A stretch of 64,000 nucleotides of DNA from Arenicola marina (taxonomy: Eukaryota; Annelida; Polychaeta; Arenicolidae), in assembly GCA_964019135.1 (NCBI GenBank), contig CAXHSH010000679.1, positions 34,683 to 98,682 on the forward strand, in the 5' to 3' direction. A program made the translations under genes and the position numbers. Positions within the stretch are counted from its first letter, which is position 1; each line of letters starts with the position of its first letter. Under the pieces are notes generated by a model that had not been told where the DNA came from, made no database searches, and saw nothing but the letters and a program-made list of their open reading frames with translations. Of this stretch, positions 26,201 to 39,200 are shown one piece after another.

Positions 26201-29200
26201 TAGGGAACGGCCATGCGATGAGGTGTCCCGGACTTTTCACGCAACCAAGCCGTGAAATATGCGAGACCATAGCATCATGTAGTATAGAGCACCTAATTCT
26301 CGACGGTGACGGGGCGTGGAGAAATAGGGCACAGCCATGCGATGAGGTGTCCCGGGCTTTTCACGCAACCAAGCCGTGAAATATGCGAGACCACTGCATC
26401 CTGTTGTATAGAGAGATGGACCCTAATTCTCCACGGTGGCCGTGCGTTGGGAAATAGGGCACAGCCATGCGTTGAGGTGTCCCGGGCTTTTCAAGCAACC
26501 AAGCCGTGAAATATGCGAGACCAATGCATCATGTAGTATAGAGAGCCTAATTTTCCACGGTGGCCGTGCGTTGAGAAATAGAGCACAGCCATGCGATGAG
26601 GTGTCCCGGGCTTTTCACGCAACCAAGCCGTGAAATATGCGAGACCAATGCATCATGTAGTATAGAGCACCTAATTCTCCACGGTGACGGGGCGTGGAGA
26701 AATAGGGCACAGCCATGCGATGAGGTTTCCCGGGCTTTTCACGCAACCAAGCCGTGAAATATGCGAGACCACTGCATCATGTTGTATAGAGAGATGGACC
26801 CTAATTCTCCACGGTGGCCGTGCGTTGGGAAATAGGGCACAGCCATGCGTTGAGGTGTCGCGGGCTTTTCAACCAACCAAGCCGTGAAATATGCGAGACC
26901 AATGCATCATGTAGTATAGAGCACCTAATTCTCCACGGTGACGGGGCGTGGAGAAATAGGCCACAGTCATGCCATGAGGTGTCCGGGGCTTTTCACGCAA
27001 CCAAGCCGTGAAATATGCGAGACCAATGCATCATGTAGTATAGAGAACCTAATTCTCCACGGTGAACGTGCGTGGAGAAATAGGGCACAGCCATGCGATG
27101 AGGTGTCCCGGGCTCTTCACGGCAAGCACGCCGTGAAATATGCGAGACCAATGCATCATGTAGTGTGAAGAGATGGACCCTAATTCTTCACGGTGACCGG
27201 GCGTGGAGAAATAGGGCACAGCCATGCGATGAGGTGTCCCGGGCCCTTCACGGCAAGCAAGCCGTGAAATATGCGAGACCAATGCATCATGTAGTATAAA
27301 GAGATGGAACCCCTTTCTCCACGGTGAACGTGCGTGGAGAGATAGGGCACAGCCATGCGATGAGGTGTCCCGGGCTTTTCACGCGACCAAGCCGTGAAAT
27401 ATGCGAGACCAATGCATCATGTAGTATAGAGAACCTAATTCTCCACGGAGACCGGGCGTGGAGAAATGGGGCACAGCCATGCGATGAGGTGTCCCGGGCT
27501 TTTCACGCAACCAAGGCGTGAAATATGCGAGATCAGTGCATCATGTTGTATAGAGAGATGGACCCTAATTCTCAACGGTGGCCGTGCGTTGAGAAATAAG
27601 GCACAGCCATGCGATGAGGTGTCCCGGGCTTTTCACGCAACCAAGCCGTGAAATATGCGAGACCAATGCATCATGTAGTATAGAGATGGACCCTAATTCT
27701 CCACGGTGGCCGTGCGTTGAGAAATAGGGCACAACCATGCGATGAGGTGTCCCGGGCTTTTCACGCAACCAAGCCGTGAAATATGCGAGACCAATGCATC
27801 ATGTTGTATAGAGAGATGGACCCTAATTCTCCATGGTGGCCGTGCGTTGAGAAATTGGGCACAGCCATGCGATGAGGTGTCCCGGGCTTTTCACGCAACC
27901 AAGCCGTGTAATATGCGAGACCAATGCATCATGTAGTATAGAGAGATGGACCCTAATTCTCCACGGTGGCCGTGCGTTGAGAAATAAGGCACAGCCATGC
28001 GATGAGGTGTCCCGGGCTTTTCACGCAACCAAGCCGTGAAATATGCGAGACCAATGCATCATGTAGTATAGAGAACATAATTCTCCACGGTGACCGGGCG
28101 TTGGGAAATAGGGCAGAGCCATGCGATGAGGTGTCCCGGGCTTTTCACGCAACCAAGCCGTGAAATATGCGAGACCAATGCATCATGTTGTATAGAGAGA
28201 TGGACCCTAATTCTCCATGGTGGCCGTGCGTTGAGAAATTGGGCACAGCCATGCGATGAGGTGTCCCGGGATTTTCACGCAACCAAGCCGTGTAATATGC
28301 GAGACCAATGCATCATGTAGTATAGAGAGATGGACCCTAATTCTCCACGGTGGCCGTGCGTTGAGAAATAAGGCACAGCCATGCGATGAGGTGTCCCGGG
28401 CTTTTCACGCAACCAAGCCGTGAAATATGCGAGACCAATGCATCATGTAGTATAGAGAACATCATTCTCCACGGTGACGGGGCGTGGAGAAATAGAGCAC
28501 AGCCATGCGATGAGGTGTCCCGGGCTTTTCACGCAACCAAGCCGTGAAATATGCGAGACCACTGCATCATGTTGTATAAAGAGATGGACCCAAATTCTCC
28601 ACGTTGGCCGTGCGTTGAGGAATAGGGCACAGCCATGCGATGAGGTGTCCCAGGCTTTTCACGCAACCAATCCGTGAAATTTGCGAGACCAATGCATCAT
28701 GTAGTATAGAGAACCTAATTCTCCACGGTGACGGGGCGTGGAGAAATAGGCCACATCCATGCGATGAGGTGTCCGGGGCTTTTCACGCAACCAAACCGTG
28801 AAATATGCGAGACCAATGCATCATGTAGTATAGAGAACCTAATTCTCCACGGTGAACGTGCGTGGAGAAATAGGGCACAGCCATGCGATGAGGTGTCCCG
28901 GGCTCTTCACGGCAAGCAAGCCGCGAAATATGCGAGACCAATGCATCATGCAGTATGAAGAGATTGACCCTAATTCTTCACGGTGACCGGGCGTGGAGAA
29001 ATAGGGCACAGCCATGCGATGAGGTGTCCCGGGCTCTTCACGGCAAGCAAGCCGTGAAATATGCGAGACCAATGCATCATGTAGTATAAAGAGATGGAAC
29101 CCCTTTCTCCACGGTGAACGTGCGTGGAGAAATAGGGCACAGCCATGCGATGAGGTGTCCCGGGCTTTTCACGCAACCAAGCCGTGAAATATGCGAGACC

Positions 29201-29491
29201 AATGCATCATTTAGTACAGAGAACCTAATTCTTCACGGTGACGGGGCGTGGAGAAAAAGGGCACAGCCATGCGATGAGGTGTCCCGGGCTTTTCACGCAA
29301 CCAAGCCGTGTAATATGCGAAACCAATGCATCATGTAGTATAGAGAGATGGACCCTAATTCTCCACGGTGGCCGTGCGTTGAGAAATAAGGCACAGCCAT
29401 GCGATGAGGTGTCCCGGGCTTTTCACGCAACCAAGCCGTGAAATATGCGAGACCAATGCATCATGTAATATAGAGAACCTAATTCTCCACG
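23255..29491 (+). repeat. Alpha HOR block with 1526-bp deletion, 6237 bp (49 monomers)
   Basis: The block equals the 7763-bp alpha block minus 1526 bp, exactly 12 monomers (two units of 763 bp). The missing part is the nested array equivalent to 9366-10891. The hybrid monomer pair at 24519-24722 joins the left part of the 17129-type (gagatcaaagcat, near 24600) to the right part of the 18655-type (catgcgttgagg, near 24679). From 24779 it follows 11152 onward at an offset of 13627. Confidence 0.85.
24600..24690 (+). other. Junction of the 1526-bp deletion
   Basis: The word gagatcaaagcat (17129-type) is followed within the next stem I repeat by catgcgttgagg and ttttcaagcaacc (18655-type). The same junction appears at about 31344-31434 in the tandem copy. 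Confidence 0.75.
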
Positions 29492-30440
29492 GTGACGGGG
29501 CGTGGAGAAATAGGGCACAGTCATGCGATTAGGTGTCCCGGGCTTTTCACGCAACCAAGCCGTGAAATATGCGAGACCAATGCATCATGTAGTATAGAGA
29601 ACCTAATTCTCCACGGTGACCGGGCGTGGAGAAATAGGGCACAGCCATGCGATGAGGTGTCCCGGGCTTTTCACGCAACCAAGCCGTGAAATATGCGAGA
29701 CCAATGCATCATGTTGTATAGAGAGATGGCCCTAATTCTCCACGGTGGCCGTGCGTTGAGAAATAGGGCACAGCCATGCGATGAGGTGTCCCGGGCTTTT
29801 CACGTAACCAAGCCGTGTAATATGCGGGACCAATGCATCATGTAGTATAGAGAGATGGACCCTAATTCTCCACGGTGGCCGTGCGTTGAGAAATAGGGCA
29901 CAGCCATGCGATGAGGTGTCCCCGGGTTTTCACGCAACCAAGCCGTGAAATATGCGAGACCAATGCATCATGTAATATAGAGAACCTAATTCTCCACGGT
30001 GACGGGGCGTGGAGAAATAGGGCACAGTCATGCGATTAGGTGTCCCGGGCTTTTCACGCAACCAAGCCGTGAAATATGCGAGACCAATGCATCATGTAGT
30101 ATAGAGAACCTAATTCTCCACGGTGACCGGGCGTGGAGAAATAGGGCACAGCCATGCGATGAGGTGTCCCGGGCTTTTCACGCAACCAAGCCGTGAAATA
30201 TGCGAGACCAATGCATCATGTTGTATAGAGAGATGGCCCTAATTCTCCACGGTGGCCGTGCGTTGAGAAATAGGGCACAGCCATGCGATGAGGTGTCCCG
30301 GGCTTTTCACGTAACCAAGCCGTGTAATAAGCGGGACCAATGCATCATGTAGTATAGAGAGATGGACCCTAATTCTCCACGGTGGCCGTGCGTTGAGAAA
30401 TAGGGCACAGCCATGCGATGAGGTGTCCCCGGGTTTTCAC
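29425..30440 (+). repeat. 507-bp repeat marking the seam of the 6744-bp tandem duplication
   Basis: The interval 29425-29931 recurs at 29932-30438. Both copies carry the rare catgtaatatag (29464 and 29971) and gtcatgcgattagg words. The seam lies in about 29932-29972, where the gtccccgggtttt monomer runs into catgtaatatag. Confidence 0.8.
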
Positions 30441-33400
30441 GCAACCAAGCCGTGAAATATGCGAGACCAATGCATCATGTAGTATAGAGAACCTAATTCT
30501 CCATGGTGACGGGGCGTGGAGAAATAGGGCACAGCCATGCGATGAGGTGTCCCGGGCTTTTCACGCAACCAAGGCGTGGTATATGCGAGACCAATGCATC
30601 ATGTAGTATAGAGAACCTAATTCTCCACGGTGACCGGGCGTGGAGAAATAGGGCACAGCCATGCGATGAGGTGTCCCGGGCTTTTCACGCAACCAAGCCG
30701 TGAAATATGCGAGACCAATGCATCATGTAGTATAGAGAACCTAATTCTCCACGGTGACGGGGCGTGGAGAAATAGAGCACAGCCATGCGATGAGGTGTCC
30801 CGGGCTTTTCACGCAACCAAGCCGTGAAATATGCGAGACCACTGCATCATGTTGTATAGAGAGATGGACCCAAATTCTCCACGTTGGCCGTGCGTTGAGA
30901 AATAGGGCACAGCCATGCGATGAGGTGTCCCAGGCTTTTCACGCAACCAAGCCGTGAAATATGCGAGACCAATGCATCATGTAGTATAGAGAACCTAATT
31001 CTCCACGGTGACGGGGCGTGGAGAAATAGGCCACATCCATGCGATGAGGTGTCCGGGGCTTTTCACGCAACCAAACCGTGAAATATGCGAGACCATTGCA
31101 TCATGTAGTATAGAGAACCTAATTCTCTACGGTGAACGTGCGTGGAGAAATAGGGCACAGCCATGCGATGAGGTGTCCCGGGCTCTTCACGGCAAGCACG
31201 CCGTGAAATATGCGAGACCAATGCATCATGTAGTATGAAGAGATGGACCCTAATTCTTCACGGTGACCGGGCGTGTAGAAATAGGGCACAGCCATGCGAT
31301 GAGGTGTACCGGGCTTTTCACGCAACCAAGCCGTGAAATATGCGAGATCAAAGCATCATGTTGTATAGAGAGATGGACCCTAATTCTCCACGGTGGCCGT
31401 GCGTTGAGAAATAGGGCACAGCCATGCGTTGAGGTGTCCCGGGCTTTTCAAGCAACCAAGCCGTGAAATATGCGAGACCAATGCATCATGTAGTATAAAG
31501 AGATGGAACCCCTTTCTCCACGGTGAACGTGCGTGGAGAAATAGGGCACAGCCATGCGATGAGGTGTCCCGGGCTTTTCACGCGACCAAACCGTGAAATA
31601 TGCGAGACCAATGCATCATGTAGTATAGAGAACCTAATTCTCCACGGTGAACGTGCGTGGAGAAATAGGGCACAGCCATGCGATGAGGTGTCCCGGGCTC
31701 TTCACGGCAAGCAAGCCGCGAAATATGCGAGACCAATGCATCATGTAGTATAAAGAGATGGACCCTAATTCTTCACGGTGACCGGGCGTGTAGAAATAGG
31801 GCACAGCCATGCGATGAGGTGTCCCGGGCTCTTCACGGCAACCAAGCCGTGAAATATGCGAGACCAATGCATCATGTAGTATAAAGAGATGGAACCCCTT
31901 TCTCCACGGTGAACGTGCGTGGAGAAATAGGGCACAGCCATGCGATGAGGTGTCCCGGGCTTTTCACGCGACCAAGCCGTGAAATATGCGAGACCAATGC
32001 ATCATGTAGTATAGAGAACCTAATTCTCCACGGTGACCGGGCGTGGAGAAATGGGGCACAGCCATGCGATGAGGTGTCCCGGGCTTTTCACGCAACCAAG
32101 CCGTGCAATATGCGAGATCAATGCATCATGTTGTATAGAGAGATGGACCCTAATTCTCCACGGTGGCCGTGCGTTGAGAAATAGGGCACAGCCATGCGAT
32201 GAGGTGTCCCGGGCTTTTCACGCAACCAAGCCGTGAAATATGCGAGACCAATGCATCATGTAGTATAGAGAACCTAATTCTCCACGGTGACCGGGCGTGG
32301 AGAAATAGGGCTCAGCCATGCGATGAGGTGTCCCGGGCTTTTCATGCAACCAAGCCGTGAAATATGCGAGACCACTGCATCATGTTGTATAGAGAGATGG
32401 ACCCAAATTATCCACGTTGGCCGTGCGTTGAGAAATAGGGCACAGCCATGCGATGAGGTGTCCCAGGCTTTTCACGCAACCAAGCCGTGAAATATGCGAG
32501 ACCAATGCATCATGTAGTATAGAGAACCTAATTCTCCACGGTGACGGGGCGTGGAGAAATAGGCCACATCCATGCGATGAGGTGTCCGGGGCTTTTCACG
32601 CAACCAAACCGTGAAATATGCGAGACCAATGCATCATGTAGTATACAGAACCTAATTCTCCACGGTGAACGTGCGTGGAGAAATAGGGCACAGCCATGCG
32701 ATGAGGTGTCCCGGGCTCTTCACGGCAAGCAAGCCGCGAAATATGCGAGACCAATGCATCATGTAGTATGAAGAGATGGACCCTAATTCTTCACGGTGAC
32801 CGGGCGTGTAGAAATAGGGCACAGCCATGCGATGAGGTGTACCGGGCTTTTCACGCAACCAAGCCGTGAAATATGCGAGACCAAAGCATCATGTTGTATA
32901 GAGAGATGGACCCTAATTCTTCACGGTGGCCGTGCGTTGAGAAATAGGGAACGGCCATGCGATGAGGTGTCCCGGACTTTTCACGCAACCAAGCCGTGAA
33001 ATATGCGAGACCATAGCATCATGTAGTATAGAGCACCTAATTCTCCACGGTGACGGGGCGTGGAGAAATAGGGCACAGCCATGCGATGAGGTGTCCCGGG
33101 CTTTTCACGCAACCAAGCCGTGAAATATGCGAGACCACTGCATCCTGTTGTATAGAGAGATGGACCCTAATTCTCCACGGTGGCCGTGCGTTGGGAAATA
33201 GGGCACAGCCATGCGTTGAGGTGTCCCGGGCTTTTCAAGCAACCAAGCCGTGAAATATGCGAGACCAATGCATCATGTAGTATAGAGAGCCTAATTTTCC
33301 ACGGTGGCCGTGCGTTGAGAAATAGAGCACAGCCATGCGATGAGGTGTCCCGGGCTTTTCACGCAACCAAGCCGTGAAATATGCGAGACCAATGCATCAT

Positions 33401-36235
33401 GTAGTATAGAGGACCTAATTCTCCACGGTGACGGGGCGTGGAGAAATAGGGCACAGCCATGCGATGAGGTTTCCCGGGCTTTTCACGCAACCAAGCCGTG
33501 AAATATGCGAGACCACTGCATCATGTTGTATAGAGAGATGGACCCTAATTCTCCACGGTGGCCGTGCGTTGGGAAATAGGGCACAGCCATGCGTTGAGGT
33601 GTCGCGGGCTTTTCAACCAACCAAGCCGTGAAATATGCGAGACCAATGCATCATGTAGTATAGAGCACCTAATTCTCCACGGTGACGGGGCGTGGAGAAA
33701 TAGGCCACAGTCATGCCATGAGGTGTCCGGGGCTTTTCACGCAACCAAGCCGTGAAATATGCGAGACCAATGCATCATGTAGTATAGAGAACCTAATTCT
33801 CCACGGTGAACGTGCGTGGAGAAATAGGGCACAGCCATGCGATGAGGTGTCCCGGGCTCTTCACGGCAAGCACGCCGTGAAATATGCGAGACCAATGCAT
33901 CATGTAGTGTGAAGAGATGGACCCTAATTCTTCACGGTGACCGGGCGTGGAGAAATAGGGCACAGCCATGCGATGAGGTGTCCCGGGCCCTTCACGGCAA
34001 GCAAGCCGTGAAATATGCGAGACCAATGCATCATGTAGTATAAAGAGATGGAACCCCTTTCTCCACGGTGAACGTGCGTGGAGAGATAGGGCACAGCCAT
34101 GCGATGAGGTGTCCCGGGCTTTTCACGCGACCAAGCCGTGAAATATGCGAGACCAATGCATCATGTAGTATAGAGAACCTAATTCTCCACGGAGACCGGG
34201 CGTGGAGAAATGGGGCACAGCCATGCGATGAGGTGTCCCGGGCTTTTCACGCAACCAAGGCGTGAAATATGCGAGATCAGTGCATCATGTTGTATAGAGA
34301 GATGGACCCTAATTCTCAACGGTGGCCGTGCGTTGAGAAATAAGGCACAGCCATGCGATGAGGTGTCCCGGGCTTTTCACGCAACCAAGCCGTGAAATAT
34401 GCGAGACCAATGCATCATGTAGTATAGAGATGGACCCTAATTCTCCACGGTGGCCGTGCGTTGAGAAATAGGGCACAACCATGCGATGAGGTGTCCCGGG
34501 CTTTTCACGCAACCAAGCCGTGAAATATGCGAGACCAATGCATCATGTTGTATAGAGAGATGGACCCTAATTCTCCATGGTGGCCGTGCGTTGAGAAATT
34601 GGGCACAGCCATGCGATGAGGTGTCCCGGGCTTTTCACGCAACCAAGCCGTGTAATATGCGAGACCAATGCATCATGTAGTATAGAGAGATGGACCCTAA
34701 TTCTCCACGGTGGCCGTGCGTTGAGAAATAAGGCACAGCCATGCGATGAGGTGTCCCGGGCTTTTCACGCAACCAAGCCGTGAAATATGCGAGACCAATG
34801 CATCATGTAGTATAGAGAACATAATTCTCCACGGTGACCGGGCGTTGGGAAATAGGGCAGAGCCATGCGATGAGGTGTCCCGGGCTTTTCACGCAACCAA
34901 GCCGTGAAATATGCGAGACCAATGCATCATGTTGTATAGAGAGATGGACCCTAATTCTCCATGGTGGCCGTGCGTTGAGAAATTGGGCACAGCCATGCGA
35001 TGAGGTGTCCCGGGATTTTCACGCAACCAAGCCGTGTAATATGCGAGACCAATGCATCATGTAGTATAGAGAGATGGACCCTAATTCTCCACGGTGGCCG
35101 TGCGTTGAGAAATAAGGCACAGCCATGCGATGAGGTGTCCCGGGCTTTTCACGCAACCAAGCCGTGAAATATGCGAGACCAATGCATCATGTAGTATAGA
35201 GAACATCATTCTCCACGGTGACGGGGCGTGGAGAAATAGAGCACAGCCATGCGATGAGGTGTCCCGGGCTTTTCACGCAACCAAGCCGTGAAATATGCGA
35301 GACCACTGCATCATGTTGTATAAAGAGATGGACCCAAATTCTCCACGTTGGCCGTGCGTTGAGGAATAGGGCACAGCCATGCGATGAGGTGTCCCAGGCT
35401 TTTCACGCAACCAATCCGTGAAATTTGCGAGACCAATGCATCATGTAGTATAGAGAACCTAATTCTCCACGGTGACGGGGCGTGGAGAAATAGGCCACAT
35501 CCATGCGATGAGGTGTCCGGGGCTTTTCACGCAACCAAACCGTGAAATATGCGAGACCAATGCATCATGTAGTATAGAGAACCTAATTCTCCACGGTGAA
35601 CGTGCGTGGAGAAATAGGGCACAGCCATGCGATGAGGTGTCCCGGGCTCTTCACGGCAAGCAAGCCGCGAAATATGCGAGACCAATGCATCATGCAGTAT
35701 GAAGAGATTGACCCTAATTCTTCACGGTGACCGGGCGTGGAGAAATAGGGCACAGCCATGCGATGAGGTGTCCCGGGCTCTTCACGGCAAGCAAGCCGTG
35801 AAATATGCGAGACCAATGCATCATGTAGTATAAAGAGATGGAACCCCTTTCTCCACGGTGAACGTGCGTGGAGAAATAGGGCACAGCCATGCGATGAGGT
35901 GTCCCGGGCTTTTCACGCAACCAAGCCGTGAAATATGCGAGACCAATGCATCATTTAGTACAGAGAACCTAATTCTTCACGGTGACGGGGCGTGGAGAAA
36001 AAGGGCACAGCCATGCGATGAGGTGTCCCGGGCTTTTCACGCAACCAAGCCGTGTAATATGCGAAACCAATGCATCATGTAGTATAGAGAGATGGACCCT
36101 AATTCTCCACGGTGGCCGTGCGTTGAGAAATAAGGCACAGCCATGCGATGAGGTGTCCCGGGCTTTTCACGCAACCAAGCCGTGAAATATGCGAGACCAA
36201 TGCATCATGTAATATAGAGAACCTAATTCTCCACG
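29492..36235 (+). repeat. Tandem duplicate alpha block, 6744 bp (53 monomers)
   Basis: The interval 23188-29931 is repeated directly at 29932-36675 (offset 6744), so the AI marker monomer appears twice in quick succession, at 29492 and 29999, only 507 bp (four monomers) apart. The 1526-bp deletion of the preceding block is also present, as expected if the deletion came first. The copies differ by a few bases, for example taataagcggg near 30326 against taatatgcggg near 29819. Confidence 0.85.
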
Positions 36236-39200
36236 GTGACGGGGCGTGGAGAAATAGGGCACAGTCATGCGATTAGGTGTCCCGGGCTTTTCACGCAACC
36301 AAGCCGTGAAATATGCGAGACCAATGCATCATGTAGTATAGAGAACCTAATTCTCCACGGTGACCGGGCGTGGAGAAATAGGGCACAGCCATGCGATGAG
36401 GTGTCCCGGGCTTTTCACGCAACCAAGCCGTGAAATATGCGAGACCAATGCATCATGTTGTATAGAGAGATGGCCCTAATTCTCCACGGTGGCCGTGCGT
36501 TGAGAAATAGGGCACAGCCATGCGATGAGGTGTCCCGGGCTTTTCACGTAACCAAGCCGTGTAATATGCGGGACCAATGCATCATGTAGTATAGAGAGAT
36601 GGACCCTAATTCTCCACGGTGGCCGTGCGTTGAGAAATAGGGCACAGCCATGCGATGAGGTGTCCCCGGGTTTTCACGCAACCAAGCCGTGAAATATGCG
36701 AGACCAATGCATCATGTAGTATAGAGAACCTAATTCTCCATGGTGACGGGGCGTGGAGAAATAGGGCACAGCCATGCGATGAGGTGTCCCGGGCTTTTCA
36801 CGCAACCAAGGCGTGGTATATGCGAGACCAATGCATCATGTAGTATAGAGAACCTAATTCTCCACGGTGACCGGGCGTGGAGAAATAGGGCACAGCCATG
36901 CGATGAGGTGTCCCGGGCTTTTCACGCAACCAAGCCGTGAAATATGCGAGACCAATGCATCATGTAGTATAGAGAACCTAATTCTCCACGGTGACGGGGC
37001 GTGGAGAAATAGAGCACAGCCATGCGATGAGGTGTCCCGGGCTTTTCACGCAACCAAGCCGTGAAATATGCGAGACCACTGCATCATGTTGTATAGAGAG
37101 ATGGACCCAAATTCTCCACGTTGGCCGTGCGTTGAGAAATAGGGCACAGCCATGCGATGAGGTGTCCCAGGCTTTTCACGCAACCAAGCCGTGAAATATG
37201 CGAGACCAATGCATCATGTAGTATAGAGAACCTAATTCTCCACGGTGACGGGGCGTGGAGAAATAGGCCACATCCATGCGATGAGGTGTCCGGGGCTTTT
37301 CACGCAACCAAACCGTGAAATATGCGAGACCATTGCATCATGTAGTATAGAGAACCTAATTCTCTACGGTGAACGTGCGTGGAGAAATAGGGCACAGCCA
37401 TGCGATGAGGTGTCCCGGGCTCTTCACGGCAAGCACGCCGTGAAATATGCGAGACCAATGCATCATGTAGTATGAAGAGATGGACCCTAATTCTTCACGG
37501 TGACCGGGCGTGTAGAAATAGGGCACAGCCATGCGATGAGGTGTACCGGGCTTTTCACGCAACCAAGCCGTGAAATATGCGAGATCAAAGCATCATGTTG
37601 TATAGAGAGATGGACCCTAATTCTCCACGGTGGCCGTGCGTTGAGAAATAGGGCACGGCCATGCGATGAGGTGTCCCGGACTTTTCACGCAACCAAGCCG
37701 TGAAATATGCGAGACCAATGCATCATCTAGTATAGAGAACCTAATTCTCCACGGTGAACGTGCGTGGAGAAATAGGGCACAGCCATGCGATGAGGTGTCC
37801 CGGGATTTTCACGCAAGCAAGCCGTGAAATATGCGAGACCACTGCATCATGTTGTATAGAGAGATGGACCCTAATTCTCCACGGTGGCCGTGCGTTGAGA
37901 AATAGGGCACAGCCATGCGATGAGGTGTCCCAGGCTTTTCACGCAACCAAGCCGTGAAATATGCGAGACCAATGCATCATGTAGTATAGAGAACCTAATT
38001 CTCCACGGTGACGGGGCGTGGAGAAATAGGCCACATCCATGCGATGAGGTGTCCGGGGCTTTTCACGCAACCAAACCGTGAAATATGCGAGACCATTGCA
38101 TCATGTAGTATAGAGAACCTAATTCTCTACGGTGAACGTGCGTGGAGAAATAGGGCACAGCCATGCGATGAGGTGTCCCGGGCTCTTCACGGCAAGCACG
38201 CCGTGAAATATGCGAGACCAATGCATCATGTAGTATGAAGAGATGGACCCTAATTCTTCACGGTGACCGGGCGTGTAGAAATAGGGCACAGCCATGCGAT
38301 GAGGTGTACCGGGCTTTTCACGCAACCAAGCCGTGAAATATGCGAGATCAAAGCATCATGTTGTATAGAGAGATGGACCCTAATTCTCCACGGTGGCCGT
38401 GCGTTGAGAAATAGGGCACGGCCATGCGATGAGGTGTCCCGGACTTTTCACGCAACCAAGCCGTGAAATATGCGAGACCAATGCATCATGTGGTATAGAG
38501 AACCTAATTCTCCACGGTGACGGGGCGTGGAGAAATAGGCCACATCCATGCGATGAGGTGTCCGGGGCTTTTCACGCAACCAAACCGTGAAATATGCGAG
38601 ACCATTGCATCATGTAGTATAGAGAACCTAATTCTCTACGGTGAACGTGCGCGGAGAAATAGGGCACAGCCATGCGATGAGGTGTCCCGGGCTCTTCACG
38701 GCAAGCACGCCGTGAAATATGCGAGACCAATGCATCATGTAGTATGAAGAGATGGACCCTAATTCTTCACGGTGACCGGGCGTGTAGAAATAGGGCACAG
38801 CCATGCGATGAGGTGTACCGGGCTTTTCACGCAACCAAGCCGTGAAATATGCGAGATCAAAGCATCATGTTGTATAGAGAGATGGACCCTAATTCTCCAC
38901 GGTGGCCGTGCGTTGAGAAATAGGGCACGGCCATGCGATGAGGTGTCCCGGACTTTTCACGCAACCAAGCCGTGAAATATGCGAGACCAATGCATCATCT
39001 AGTATAGAGAACCTAATTCTCCACGGTGAACGTGCGTGGAGAAATAGGTCACAGCCATGCGATGAGGTGTCCCGGGATTTTCACGCAAGCAAGCCGTGAA
39101 ATATGCGAGACCACTGCATCATGTTGTATAGAGAGATGGACCCTAATTCTCCACGGTGGCCGTGCGTTGAGAAATAGGGCACAGCCATGCGTTGAGGTGT

